The notes: generated by a model not told the origin, from the letters alone. A DNA stretch of 64,000 bases from Castanea sativa (GCF_040712315.1 NC_134017.1:48853636-48917635); one strand, 5' to 3'; shown: positions 47,392-59,668, counted from the first letter of the stretch. Made by a program: numbers and translations.

Positions 47392-49900
47392 TTGAGCACA
47401 TTTAATGTCATCAATTGAATATGTAGATTATCTTATTAATTTACAGATCTTGTTCACAAGCACAACATTACTGCATTATCCGAGCAATGTTGGCTTGTTT
47501 TGGCCAGGCAAATGTTAGTCCTGAAACTCAAAGAAGCTCTATTATTAGATGTTACAAGTCTTGCAATGCTGTTTTTTACTTCTTATTTACATAATGCTAA
47601 TCCTCATCTGCTCTTTAGATATCCTGTCCTTCAGTTTTAGTCTTTGCGTTTTTGGTTTTAGTATCTGACTGAAGGTTTATTATTATATGTCCTTTTATCT
47701 TTGCAGCCCTGTTTGCCCTGTTTTTGCACTCTTCTTCTGCCAGTAAGCAATGTTGCGCGTGCACCACAGGAAACTTGGAACTCCATTCATTTTTCTTTTA
47801 CTTTTTGTTGTTTTCATTGTCCTCTAGAAGCTATTTATTGTGGCTTTTATTTCATGTTTTTTTAATAAAATTTTGGCAGTGTCAAACATCATTGGAGGCG
47901 TGGAAATTTTTTTTGCTCAAGCTGCCCCATCAATCAACTACATAATTGATTACCATCTTTCAAGGATAACTCTCTTTTTTTAGTGATGTTGATTTAGGAA
48001 GAGGATAAGAATTTGGTTCACATGTGCTCTTGTCAATACATCCTTGGACAAGTTTTATAATCAATGCCATTGTTCGAAAGATTTTGCAAATTGATTTTAC
48101 AGCTTGTAATGATGATTATCAGCAAAACTTCCATTTGAAAGCGACCCATTTTTTCATGCACATTGTACGATTCTTATATTCATGTCTGCTTAATTTATTC
48201 TGTTTTCTAAAGTGTACTTGATGGTTAGTGCTTGTTTGGGAGAACTTATCTTCATTGGTTTTGTGTATTTGGATTCACTTTTTGTTGAAAACTTGTTTAA
48301 TTATTACCTGGAAAAAAATAAGGCCTTAAAACTAAGTTAATGAGTGCTTTCCTTATTATTTGGATTCCTGCCATCCTTCATTTCAATCATCTTCCAAAAT
48401 AGTTTGCACCAAACAAACCTCTAACCTAGCTTCCACTAATTCTACAATGATAAATGACTACTTAATAACGAGATCAAGTTAGATCAATTGGTGGTTTTTT
48501 TAATCAAATAAGAGACTTAGGTTTAAGTTTTGCTTACATAATAAACTAATTTGTATTGACTTAATAGTAAAGAACAATCATTATGGAGTGGACATCATAA
48601 ATTCAAATCTTATTGTATCTATAAATGATAATAATAATAATAACTACACAGCATTAAACCAAGGCTTCATTATCTAGCTTGCTCAAATAAGATAAAAGTA
48701 TTATAATGGTTAAGTATTAAAAAATTGTTAGTATATCCTTTTAAATGGTTTTTTTTTTTATTAACATATCCTTTTAAATGGTGGTAGTTAAATAGTGGTA
48801 GCTTATCAATAACTAATTTGAATAGTATTTATTGTTTATAGCACACAATTATTATTCTTTGTAATAAAATAGTCATTATATTCAAAAGCAAACAACACAA
48901 ATATCTTAGAAGTAGCATGATTTCTAAAAAAGTGGGGACTATCTGCCACCCAAATTTGATAGCAATGATGGAAAACTGCATAATTTGCCAAAACAAGTCT
49001 AGATTTGTTGCCATGACTGTTGCACACAAACTAACTAATGCTAGACCTAAAAGCACTCAGTTTCTCATAAACCCAACACAATCCCTGCATTGGTCTATCA
49101 ATACTATCATTACTGAAACATTATCTGATATGATATTGTCTTTTTGTCCTTTTGTCTTCTACTATTTTGTGTTGTGTAAAAAGAAAGAAGGGTTATTTTG
49201 TTCTTAATTAACAGTCTTCACTTTGAATGTCTTTATGGTAGATTTTTATTGCTAGAGGACAAAAATTATTTTAAATTCCATTTTGGTAACCAGTTTTTTA
49301 TTGGAATGAAATTTTTTTTTTTTTGTTGTATTTTTATATGCCATTTTAAAATCATAGAAATATAAAATAAGTTCAAGTGTGTACACTTCATGAAAATTAC
49401 ACATTTTTTTAATAATAGACTTTCATTAAATCTAATGGTGAAAAATTGATGAGCTACCTCATGCTACTTTATTAATCATTTTCCAAAAATCTCACACCTC
49501 TCTCTAATCCCGAAGATCAAGATCACCAGCTTCTCTTTCTACAGTCACCTCCTCCAACTGGGTTTATGGTGAGGTTTGCAAACAATTTTAGCTAGGAGAA
49601 GAAGATGCCTGCATTTGTGCAGAGTTTCAGTTTGGGGTGGAGGATCCAAAAGCCAATGATTTTGTTTTGTTTTTTGTTTTTTTGAAAAACCAACTTTATA
49701 GAAAAATGCTTTGCATGCCAACAAAAAAAGAGAAAAGAAAAACGTTAGGAATTCCAATTCCGGAGACAAGAAAACGGATTTTATCATACATACATACAAC
49801 TGTACCAGCATTGCAAAAACAGGCATACATCTCATCAACAAAGAAAAACAGGCATTCACAACTCTTTTTATCTTGTCTCATTCCAACTAGTCCAGATACT
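47392..49900. other. Intergenic sequence, nothing recognised
   Basis: AT-rich. A small local duplication of ATATCCTTTTAAATGG (48733-48781) is present. ORFs at 48829-49207 and 49545-49969 lack family features, except that the end of the last one enters the RNase H-like relic. Confidence 0.45.
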
Positions 49901-49904
49901 TCCG

Positions 49905-50143
49905 ACTCGGGTGCTTGGATTAACACCATCCCTAGGAATATAGGAATCCCCACACCATCAGCTTCTTAGCTAAACTTTGGGCCCTTAGAGATGGACAAAT
50001 CATGTGTTTAAATCTAAGGATTAATGCTCTGAACATAGTAGAATTAGATGCTAAAGTAGTTGTTGAGTTAATGAATAGTACCAGTACCAGTACCAGTACC
50101 AGTACCAGTACGTCGAATGCTCCTAATTCCTCCCTTATGTAAC
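49905..50143 (+). pseudogene. RNase H-like (RVT_3) domain relic of LINE origin
   Basis: GAWINTIPRNIGIPTP in one frame is followed, after a frameshift near 49962-49970, by AKLWALRDGQIMCLNLRINA and NIVELDAKVVVELMNS in another. These match the RVT_3/RNase H-like domain common in plant non-LTR retroelement proteins (W-x-GFSRNIG, then AELWALRDGL, then ELDAK). The frame then enters an (AGTACC)n expansion encoding alternating Ser-Thr and ends at a TAA at 50141-50143. The rest of the domain and the reverse transcriptase are absent. Confidence 0.65.
50077..50111 (+). repeat. (AGTACC)n hexanucleotide repeat
   Basis: Nearly six units of AGTACC in frame with the RNase H-like relic, encoding Ser-Thr dipeptides. 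Confidence 0.95.
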
Positions 50144-51468
50144 AACCAAGAATGCAACCGTGAATAAGAAAGCAAAACTCTCTGGAGATCTTTTCCTAAT
50201 AAAAGCATTTTATTTTTTGAAATCATTTTAAGGGTGAGCTCAAAATTTCAGAAAAATGATTATTGTATTGATGAAAGTAAGGAACAGTGGTTGATTATTA
50301 GGGGTACCTTAGTAATCGTACAAAGAATTAAGCAACAGGGATAAGCTATGACAGCTAAAAACTATTTAACTTGACAAGCTATTGATTCATAACCACCATG
50401 TATTATATAAATAAAGCTGCTTGACCTGAAATATGATGCATATTTTTATTATCTTTGAAAAGAATCAATGAACCGCTGACATTTACAGAAATGTAAACTC
50501 CTACATTATAATGGGGGCAGAAGGAGGTGGGATTCAATCTACATACACAAAGCACCACAAAAGATACTATTACCGCTAGGCTTTTATTAACGCCTACATT
50601 GTACTAAAATCTGCTACAAGGAGATTCTCTTAAGCATCATCTTAATCCAGCCGGGGAAGATATGTATACTGTATACATTTCACCATTTCAGGCCCCAAAA
50701 CACGTGTAAACTATTTTTGAGGTCGTCCATGTCAAACACATGACCAAAAGAAGAAAGCATATAATACTAAAATGAAAATTTTTGCTATAGAATTTACAGA
50801 ATAAGCAAAAGAAATTATCCAAGTAACAATGGCAAGACAAATTCACTCAAAAATTCAAAGAGAAAGGTAAGAAAAAATAATAATAATAATAAAAGACAAC
50901 AATGTACTGTTCATCTATCTAACCGAGTGTTTACTTCAGTAGAAACCTGTCTTGCTACCCCCCTGAACATCTTTCACAACATTAAAGTTACTTGTCCCTG
51001 CTAATGCAAGTGAGAGATACATGGGCTACTTTGATCAGTTGACAATTGTATTACACAGGCTGGGAAGAGAATTTATGTGTATGTGATGCAATGATTATTC
51101 ATGCATTTCTTGCAATTCCAAGTCAGTTCTCCATGAACAAATATGGTAGGTCCTGTTGACCCTTGAGTCGTCTGAGTTTATGCAAAAAAAAAATTATTAA
51201 TAAAAAAAAAAAATCTGCTTTCCAAAGTAAAACCCACATTATGCACACTTCTCCTTCATTGTTTATGTCACAGAAAAAATCCAGGCTGTTGATGTTTTCA
51301 AAATGGCCACCAACTGATCAGAAAGAAGGCCATATAAAGTTTCTCCCACCAAGTTACTTTAAACACAGGAAAATTATAATCACCTTTAATCACAGGCCGG
51401 CATGTTATTTCTTCCCGATTGGCATAAAGGAGAAGACATTGAAGTTAGAAAAGCCGTGGAGGAAGATT
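50144..51468. other. Intergenic sequence and TPS 3' flank
   Basis: No gene recognised. The part nearest 51468 is the probable 3' untranslated region of the - strand TPS gene. The ORF at 51163-51507 (+) is a chance frame overlapping its last exon. Confidence 0.45.
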
Positions 51469-54400
51469 TCAAGGGGAAAATCCTTCTTCAATTCTTGGGG
51501 AGGGTGACGGGTCTGAAGCATCAGCAAGAGCCTCAAGCATGTTTATGACCTCAATTGTGTCATCCAAATAGTACTTGGCTTTACTTGGCTTCTGTCCAAC
51601 AGTGCAGGCAAAAACGGATGAATTTGAGGATAAAACACCACTTGTCGTTGCATCTCCAATGATTTCAAACATGTCCTCGTCAGATCGGTCATCACCAATA
51701 CACAGTACAAAATCAGCCTGCTTGCCACCCTCTGCCATTGCTGCAAAGATCTTTTCCGCAACCAGGCCTTTACTCACTCCCTAAAAGCCAAAGTATATGT
51801 TAGATTCCAATATCATGTTTACTAAGCAATAGAAGTTCCAATATTTGACTGGAAGGGAGTATAATCAAGGCACAAAAAGTGGCACAAGTAGTCTCTGGTG
51901 AACTTATTATTAAAAAACATAGGTCTAAAACACCATATTAATAAATAATGGACAATTAGAAATGCAATTAATTGTATTAATTAGGAACGTTTTGAGATAA
52001 AAACTTATTTATGTCTCTTTCTATTTTAAAAAAGAGAAATGATATGTCCACAACATTTTTACAACATTTTTACAACAAATCCTAAGTGGCAGGATGTTAC
52101 TGGTTGTTATTGTTGGGGCAAAAAAGTAATCTTAGTGTTAGGATCAAATTTGAACCAATAACAACTAACCACCTATGATTTGTTGTAAAAATGTTGTAAA
52201 AATGTTGTGGACGTAGCACCTCTCTTTAAAAAATAGTTTGCTTCTAAGAACCCTGAATCAAGGGAGGTTGACATTAAAGATCCAGGCGGATATTTGTTGC
52301 ATTCTCATAGCATGGTATAAATGATCCAGGGAAGCATATTTTTCTTACTGATGTGTAACCAAAAAAATAATACATGATTAAACTTATATTTGCATAGATA
52401 AGACTAACAATTTGCTCACTTATGGGATTTTTTCTTTTGCTAGGTAATTTACTCACTCACCCCAAGGGGAATATGGATATTGACAAGAAGCTAGATAACT
52501 GTGCCACCGGTGCTTTACTTTTGTGTTCTCTCTCTCTCTGGAATACTTATAAAAATACAGAACACAAAAAAACCTCTTTACCAAAAAAAAAAATGTTGCG
52601 CTGTTCCAAGAAGTGGGAGAGGGGGATATCAATGCCAGGAGCTACAAGGCTCTTAGCCTATGCAATGTATTGATCACGTAGAAGGAGCTACAATTTCAAT
52701 CTTCTGCATGAAGTGTTACTTTTACATAAACCCTTAGTTGAGTCAAATTAGAACACTTAAATCTGCATTAAGGTTGATCCCACTTCAATAATACTTGTGT
52801 CACATTATTGAATTGGCAATGAATCTAATTGTTTCTTGCTTTTTTTTCATCATTACGTTTGCATAACACAATAAGTGTAAAAGAGAATCAGATGGAGAAA
52901 TGATGGCTATAGTCCATGACCGAATCTGCCATATGAGTGGAACAACATTTTTTGTTTGGGTCCTTCCCTCTTTTGTTTTTTAATTTAATTTTTGCCTAAC
53001 AGGATGAACATGGTTTAATGCGTATTCTACTAGCAGTCATAAAAGAGGGTCAGATGTGGGCTCTAAGGCAGGAACTTAGCAAAACTTAGTATACAAAAAT
53101 TTCTAACATTTTAGTCATTTGATGGAATAAAAAGTCAATATTAAAGTTAAGATATCTACCTGCGGCTTCACTTCAACAATGGATTGACCTCTTTTGACAG
53201 CAACTGGTTCATTCGCTAGAACACTTTCTAGATGGTCCAACATCTCCTTAGCCTGAGTAGATCCAAAACCAGGGTCCGCATCCCGATGGTGCCAAACCAA
53301 AGCACTCTCCTTGGTTTCAATGTGAGAACCATCAGTGGATTCAGTATATAATTTCATAACAGGCTCAGCCATCTGTACCCACCCAAAGTCATTACTCTGC
53401 CCAATGGTCTTCCACGGCTCTTCAGCATGCCACCTAACAAATCATACAATTAGGCACATAGAAAACAGCAAACAAGTGTTGACATAACGGAGAAATTTAA
53501 AAAAAAAATAGAATACCTCATGAAGTAACCATGTTCAGCAGCAATTCCAAGTTTCTTGCAAGGAGAAAACCACTTTCCCAAAGAATCTTTTCCTCTTCCA
53601 CTAACAACAAACACTGTGTTTTTATCATCACTGCAAAGCATGTTGATAATTGATATAACCTCATCACTTGGGGACTTGTTGATGGAAGTTTGGGGCATTA
53701 CTGTGCCATCATAATCCAAAAGAATGGCCCTATGTTTGGACTTTATATATGCAGATTCGATGGCATCAATAGACAACTTTCTGAAATTAGGATCCAGTGC
53801 CACAACCCTGAAACCAAAGCTCAAACCAATTCCCCAACAGCGTCTTCTGAAATGGTCCTTGCAAGTCCTTTCCATATCTTGGAAAAAGCTCCTTGACCAA
53901 TATGCCACATCGTGCGTGCTAACATACCTATAATGCTTCTCATGGCGCAATTGCTTCTCGGAATCATTCATTGAAATTGCCTCATTCATTGCCTCAGCAG
54001 TTGCTTCGACATTCCATGGGTTGACCCGAATTGCACCACTCAATGAAGGCGAACACCCAATGAACTCTGATACTACTAGCATGCTCTTCTTAGGACCACT
54101 CAATTCTGAACTCGACTCTGACCCAGAATCGCCCTGCCTGGACACAATGTACTCATAAGGTGTGAGATTCATCCCATCCCTCACAGCTGTGACCACAACA
54201 CACTCAGCAATTGTGTAGTACGCTGTCCGTTCACTAAGAGATATTGGTCTATCAATGAAGACGATTGGTTCATAACCTGGTCGCCCAAAAGTTTTGTTAA
54301 TTCTCTCGCAGCTTGCACTTATTTCATCCTGAATTTCCTCAAGATCCCTCCCTCGTCCCCTAGCAGGGTTTGCAATTTGTACCAGAACTGCCCTTCCTTG

Positions 54401-55498
54401 CCACTTTGGATGCTGCTTCAACAACTGTTCCATTGCCAACAGTTTCAAATTGACGCCTTTAAATATATCCATATCATCAACCCCCAGTAACACAGTTTTT
54501 CCTTCAAACTGTTGTCTGAGCTCCCCCACTCTCCACTCCTTATCTGCTAGTCTCAAAACAGATTCAATCTGGCCCATGTGAATCCCAACCGGCATGATCT
54601 TTATCCCCACCGTCCTTCCATAATATTCCAATCCAATATAACCCCTCTTTGATTGATACTCCAGGCCCAACATTCGACTACAACAAGACAGGAAATGCCG
54701 AGCATAATCAAAAGTGTGGAAACCAATTAGATCAGAATTCAAAAGTGCCTTAAGGATCTCTTCCCTCACGGGCAATGTCCTATATATCTCTGACGAAGGA
54801 AACGGACTGTGAAGAAAAAATCCCATTCTCAGTCTGTTAAACCTTCTCCTCAAGAAAGTAGGCAGCACCATCAAATGGTAATCATGAATCCAAACATAAT
54901 CATCTTCCGGGTTTAAAATCTCAATCACCCTTTGCGAGAAAATCTTATTAGCAGCCACATAGGCCTCCCACAAAGACCGATCAAACCGCCCGCCATGGTT
55001 CGCCGAGAAGGGAAGCATGTAATGAAAGAGTGGCCACAAATGCTGTTTACAAAACCCATGATAAAACTTATTCAAAATGTCGTTGGGTAAAAAAGCCGGG
55101 ACACACTTAAACCTATCCAACAAAAGCTGTGACACATCATCTTGTTCTGTCAAATCAATTTCAACCCTCAAAGACCCTACATACAAAACCTCCATTTCTT
55201 CAGGTAAACCATCCTTCAGCTGTAATAACAAAGAGTCCTCATCCCAACTAAAACTCCACCCCTTATTATCCGGCCTTCGCTTAGCTTTCACAGGAAGCTG
55301 ATTAGCAACAATTATGACACGGTCTTGAATCACCGAAGACGGAACATCTGACGACACACTGTTGGCCTGATCATCATCAAGCTCGGAAATAACTCCGGGA
55401 ACCGTCATTACACGCGGAAGCCGCTTCTTTTCTCGGCCCATTACCGGAAAGTTCCCCGAAGCTAGATCTAATAGATTGGTATACGATCTGGACATCAT
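51469..55498 (-). CDS. TPS7: Class II trehalose-6-phosphate synthase, TPS7-like (three coding exons)
   Basis: A two-domain protein of the plant trehalose pathway. Coding exons I place are 55498-53517, 53433-53160 and 51780-51469 with GT/AG borders. They total 2568 nt, or 855 residues, close to Arabidopsis TPS7. It starts MMSRSYTNLLDLASGNFPV. The GT20 synthase-like domain (about 59-545) includes VWIHDYHLMVLPTFLR, FFLHSPFPSSEIYRTLPVRE and AVRDGMNLTPYEYIV. The phosphatase-like HAD domain (about 590-840) keeps DYDGT (595-599), VFVVSGRG and GDDRSDED (781-788). Class II proteins of this type generally lack demonstrated synthase activity and are thought to be regulatory, including in SnRK1/T6P sugar signalling. 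The ORF running to 53450 reads into intron 1 and is not the true end. Intron 2 (53159-51781) carries a MITE. No disruption is seen. Membership in class II is secure; TPS7 over TPS5/6/10 rests on the N-terminus. Confidence 0.95.
52034..52224. mobile_element. Mutator-like MITE in TPS intron 2
   Basis: A 191-bp element with about 50-bp terminal inverted repeats: GTCCACAACATTTTTACAAC at the left and its complement at the right, with ends GAGA...TCTC. It is flanked by a perfect 9-bp target duplication TTTAAAAAA (52025-52033 and 52225-52233). It can fold into a long hairpin in the pre-mRNA. It belongs to the same family as the nested element at 659-2059. Confidence 0.85.
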
Positions 55499-56135
55499 CT
55501 TTAACCACTTTTAATGGTATAAGTATGACCCCCCAATCCAAACAAAAAAAAAAAACTTCACAAGATCTCAAATTTCTAAACCAAACCCACAATTGCTTTT
55601 GTCCCGAACTCACTATAACTGACCACGATCTGAAATGGGTATCAATGAAAAACACATCATTACAATTAATTTCACAAAAACAACTATTTTTCAAAAAACA
55701 AACCAGCTCCTAAAAATCAAAAGCTTTAACACGCGTAACTACTATCTGACACCGAAAAATAGCAAAAGATCTACGAACACAACACTCCCTAGATAATAAC
55801 AATCTGAATGATGGAAAATTCAAAACCAAAACAGAAGCAGACAAAATAGCCCTAATTAATTTGCAAACTATACCATCAAAAAACAAAGAAAAAAAAAAAC
55901 ACACTTAGAATACTCACCAAAGCTTATTGAAACAAGAAAAATTTCAATCTTGAGGCAAAGTTGGATCTGAAAACCATAGAAAAAAAAAATAGAAAGCAAA
56001 TTTAACGTTTTTGAGCCGCAAAGAATTCTAGGGTTTCTTTTGGTTTTTCCTGGTCCTCTCTCTCTCTCTCTCTCTCTGTGTTCCAATAGTCACATTCCAA
56101 TCTCTCTCTCTCTCTCTCTCTCTCCTTCTTTACAA
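55499..56135 (-). other. TPS 5' leader with probable leader intron
   Basis: On the - strand, GA-repeat leader sequence (56124-56100 and 56077-56057) is followed by a strong donor GTGAGTATT at about 55917. A matching acceptor ACCCATTTCAG at about 55631 would splice to 132 nt of leader before the ATG at 55498. A - strand ORF beginning at 55694 would lie inside this intron. A leader intron is common in plant class II TPS genes. cDNA is needed for proof. Confidence 0.5.
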
Positions 56136-56315
56136 TCAGCTTCTTATGGAGGAAAAGGAAATAGTAGTTAAAAAAATATATATATTTAGTTTTTTTTTTT
56201 TAAAAGGAAAAAAATAAAAAAGCAAAGAGGATAAGGTCGGCCAGCAGATTGCCCAGTAATGCCAGCTGGCGTTGATGAGTCTTCCTCTCACGCGCTCTTT
56301 ACTCAGGCATATGCT

Positions 56316-56744
56316 GACGTGTCGGTTTGTCGTGGCGCCACGTTTTCAGATTTCACGGGAACTGAGTCCACTCACCGTGTGTACGCTCCCCCACCCTGGC
56401 CCCACACGCTCATCGTATATCCGAAAGTTTATTTAAGCTTCGGATAATCACGTGCGGTACGTTCCACATTTACTTCTTCACGCTGTCCAATAGGGAGTTG
56501 CCACGAGTTTTTTGGGCACGAGGGGAAATTTAAAAAAAAAAAAAAAAACAAACACAAAACGTAGAGTACGTGAGAAAACAATAAATAATAAGGATTTTGC
56601 TAATGTGTGGGGGGTTTTGGGTGGTGTGAGCCCAAGTTGTCGTGATCTTGCCACGTGGCAGGACTTGATATGAAAGTTTTGGATAAGGGTTCTTCTTTCT
56701 GGGTTGATGACGTCATCGTCTGCGTCACATTCAGGCACCACGTG
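56316..56744 (-). promoter_or_regulatory. ACGT-palindrome cluster in the TPS promoter
   Basis: Contained motifs are GACGTGTC at 56316-56323, palindrome CGTGGCGCCACG at 56331-56342, CACGTG at 56449-56454, palindrome TGCCACGTGGCA (G-box) at 56649-56660, palindrome GATGACGTCATC at 56706-56717 and CACGTG at 56739-56744. These are bZIP/bHLH-type (G-box, ABRE, TGACG) core sequences. On the - strand a TTAAATAAA box at about 56427-56435 could serve as TATA. Stress, ABA or light control is inferred, not shown. Confidence 0.6.
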
Positions 56745-57129
56745 TTTTTTTTATTTTTTTGGACTTTGTGTCTTTGTTGTACGATAAATACTATTTACCA
56801 AACACCCTTCTTTTGCCAACCAATCCCATTATTATTGATGTGGTTTCCATACTTGGATAAGAGTTAAAGAGAAGGGATAGATACACAACGCCTTTATAAA
56901 AGTTTTTTTTTTTTTTTCTTTTTTGGTTGGAACTTTTATAAAAGTTTGAATTTGGTAAAAATTATGTGTAAAATTCATATTTTACTTTATTTAATAAGTA
57001 GTTATTACATTAAACTTTTATTTAAAATTTAATATATTATTAGCATTGATTAAGCGTGATTGTATATATTATTTAATATGTAATATGATGAAGTGATGCG
57101 TTGGGATTGAAATGGTAAAACTATATATC
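56745..57129. other. Intergenic sequence upstream of TPS
   Basis: AT-rich, with a T-run and the duplicated word CTTTTATAAAAGTTT (56891-56905 and 56933-56947). No gene. Confidence 0.4.
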
Positions 57130-58248
57130 TAGGCCTGATCAAGATTCTATCAGCACCGACGAAACCGGTCAGTGCCGAACTGATCCGACCGATACAAAGC
57201 TCCACTGCAGGTGTTCGAAGAGGTGGTTGGCAGCGATCTAGGCATATTGAAGGCGGCCGGTGCGACAATCGGCAGCCATTTGACACTTTAACGAGAAACC
57301 GCACTGCACCAGTATGTATTTATATTTATATGCTATAATTTATATGTATAGTTAATATAGGCTTCAATATACAGAATGTGTGAAGGTTAGAGTTTGAGAG
57401 AGGCAAGGAATGAAGAATGAGAAATGGCGTTGGAGATTGGAGAGAAATAAGAGAGTGTAATAGGAAACATTGTAGGGTTTGAAAATTTTAACTAGAGAAT
57501 AGCAAAACGACGTCGTTTTGGTATCAGATTAAAAAAAAAAAAAAAAAAAACTTGAAACGATGTCATTTCAATTCAAACCCTAAATATATTAGTCCACATC
57601 CCCAGTTCAATTCAGTTCCCCACTTCTCTCTCTCTCTCTCTCTCCCTCTCTCTCTCTCTTCTCGTTAGTTTTCCTCACCCAAGCGTCTCCGCCTCTCCTC
57701 TCTCTCTCCCCTCACTCCTTAGCCTATAGCCCTCTACCACTTGCTATCACTGTACTCTGCCGCTTGATGCTATTGTTCTTGGAGTTTCACCCTCTCCCCT
57801 CCCCTTTTTTATCCTAGCTATTTAGAGAAGGTTTCGACTTTTAATGCTCCTCCTTGCAATGCTTTTTGCCCGGTTTGTTTATTTTGTTTTCGATAGTTTT
57901 GTTTCATCTTCTATGACTTAGGTTTAGTTTAGTTTAGTTTTTCTTTGTGATTTGAAGTGGGATATTTTTTAGAAAGATTGTGAATTTGTTTGTATTTTGT
58001 TTGTTTTCTTTCATGTTTGTTTTTTCTTTGGATTATTTGGGTTCTTTTGTGTTTATTTTCTTTCATGATTATGTTGTATTTAGATCCTGAGAAAATTGAG
58101 AAATTCACCGAACTAACCGCACCTCGTGTAGACCGGTTTTACCCCTCCACTGGTGAGGTGCAGTCAAGCACAAGGGAAAACCGCACCCTATAAGTGTGGT
58201 GCAAAAAACACTCTCATAACCGGCCGCACCACACTGTGTACAGGCCTA
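57130..58248. mobile_element. Possible non-autonomous element with TAGGCCTG ends
   Basis: Begins TAGGCCTGATCA and ends TGTACAGGCCTA, giving a TAGGCCTGnnCA terminal inverted repeat. Subterminal regions are rich in ACCGGTC and ACCGCACC words. The centre contains the 18-bp palindrome CAAAACGACGTCGTTTTG (57503-57520) and a CT-repeat tract (57623-57660). No ORF has family features. Flanking sequences are both (C)TATAT-like, so a target duplication cannot be fixed. A degraded gene 5' region remains an alternative. Confidence 0.35.
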
Positions 58249-58490
58249 CACTATATCTCTATTGAATTTAATTTCTTTTTATAATAAATTCTATATTGTA
58301 AATTATTACTAGTTCTAATTTGAACTCATTATTTAAATTATTTTTTGTCCACCAATAATACTAAGTAATAATTAGTCACTTGAAAGTTGTTGTGAAAATA
58401 TTATGAACATTACACTTCTATTTTTTTCACCATAATTTCTTCAATAATTGTGAATCAAAGTGCATACGACCACACTTGAACTCATACTTA

Positions 58491-58670
58491 GAGTGTGTTT
58501 AGCACCAGATTTTAGCGCTAGCTTTTAGTTTCTATGTAGAGTTTTTTAAAACCTCATTTTTTCGCATTTTCTCATTTTTTTAAATTTTGTCAAGGTACAA
58601 GTATATTTTAGTACACTTTTAGCAAAATATTTTTAGCAAAAAGCTAAAAAAGTTATTCCCAAACAAACAC
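58491..58670. mobile_element. Tourist-like MITE 1
   Basis: Left end GAGTGTGTTTAGCACC and right end CCCAAACAAACAC are imperfect inverted repeats. It is flanked by TTA at 58488-58490 and 58671-58673. 180 bp, non-coding. Confidence 0.6.
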
Positions 58671-58673
58671 TTA

Positions 58674-58823
58674 GGGGGTGTTTGGTTTGTGTTTTCAAAT
58701 AACAATTTTCAGTTTTTAAACAACATTACACATATTTTCAAACACTTTTTCACCCACACGTATTTCCTCAAATGTTTTCAAACAACAATTTTTAGTTTTT
58801 AAATACATGTACCAAACAGACTC
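58674..58823. mobile_element. Tourist-like MITE 2, adjoining MITE 1
   Basis: Left end GGGGGTGTTTGGTTTGTG and right end ACCAAACAGACTC are inverted repeats. It is flanked by TTA at 58671-58673 and 58824-58826. 150 bp. The left TTA is shared with MITE 1. Confidence 0.6.
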
Positions 58824-58826
58824 TTA

Positions 58827-59663
58827 ATTTCACAACTTCCTTGAATGTTATTTTGTGATTGGATTTCAGCTCTTACACTAAACTATCGTAGAAATTTAAT
58901 GAAAAAAAAAAGTTAGGTACATTAATTGACACTAAAACATGTTAAACATGTTTGTAGAGTTGGTGTGTAGTAGCATTTTTTCATAATGAATAAAGAAACT
59001 TGTTGAAGAAGGAAATGGTGTTAATAGGTATAATTGTTTGTTGTGGGCTAAGTTTAATTGAAAAGTTGTGGGTGGTAGAGCAGACTAGACCAGAGGATAC
59101 ATAAAAGCATATGCTATTACTAGTACTAGTATTGATTTGGTTTGGTTGGGGCATTTGGGGCTTGGTTGGTGGAGTGGGTTTTTAATGACACTGATCTCTT
59201 GGTTGGGGACTTTGTGGGGTATAGTAGGGAAACCATGAAATGTCATTTTCATCATTTGTGGGGGGTTTTGTTTTTATACCTACATATAAGTTATTGTTGG
59301 GTTGCCCTAAGAATAATCCAAAACAGAGAGAGAGAGAGAGAGAGGGGGTATGACATTTAATTATTATCTCCTTAACTAAATACAAGTCAGAGCCTCTTGG
59401 TGTGCGGTTTTTGACTAATTTGCTGTCTCTAGTCTCTACCTAATTTCCAGTGTACGGGCAAAGATGGTGGTGGTATTGGTGAGCTTTGGGGACACGTTGT
59501 TTAGAAGAATTAAAAAAAAAAACTCTACTTTCTATCTGTTTTTATATTTTAAGCTGAGGGCTTTATCTTTAAGATTTTTTTTTTTTTGGCTGAATAAGGC
59601 AATATCTTTAAGAACTTTAATCCCAAAACCCAAAACCCAATTCCAACTCAGAAAGATTGGTCT
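58827..59663. other. Intergenic sequence, nothing recognised
   Basis: AT-rich with an (AG)n run at about 59326-59344. ORFs at 59142-59385 and 59464-59754 have no domain features. Confidence 0.45.
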
Positions 59664-59668
59664 TCCAC

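Noticed and set aside
53450..53516. C-terminal residues of the 682-codon TPS ORF
   Set aside because: They are intron 1 read-through; splicing at 53517 to 53433 restores the conserved family sequence.
55377..55694. Overlapping upstream ORF in the TPS leader
   Set aside because: Its ATG at 55694 probably lies within the leader intron (about 55917-55631), so it would be absent from the mature mRNA. Not certain without cDNA.
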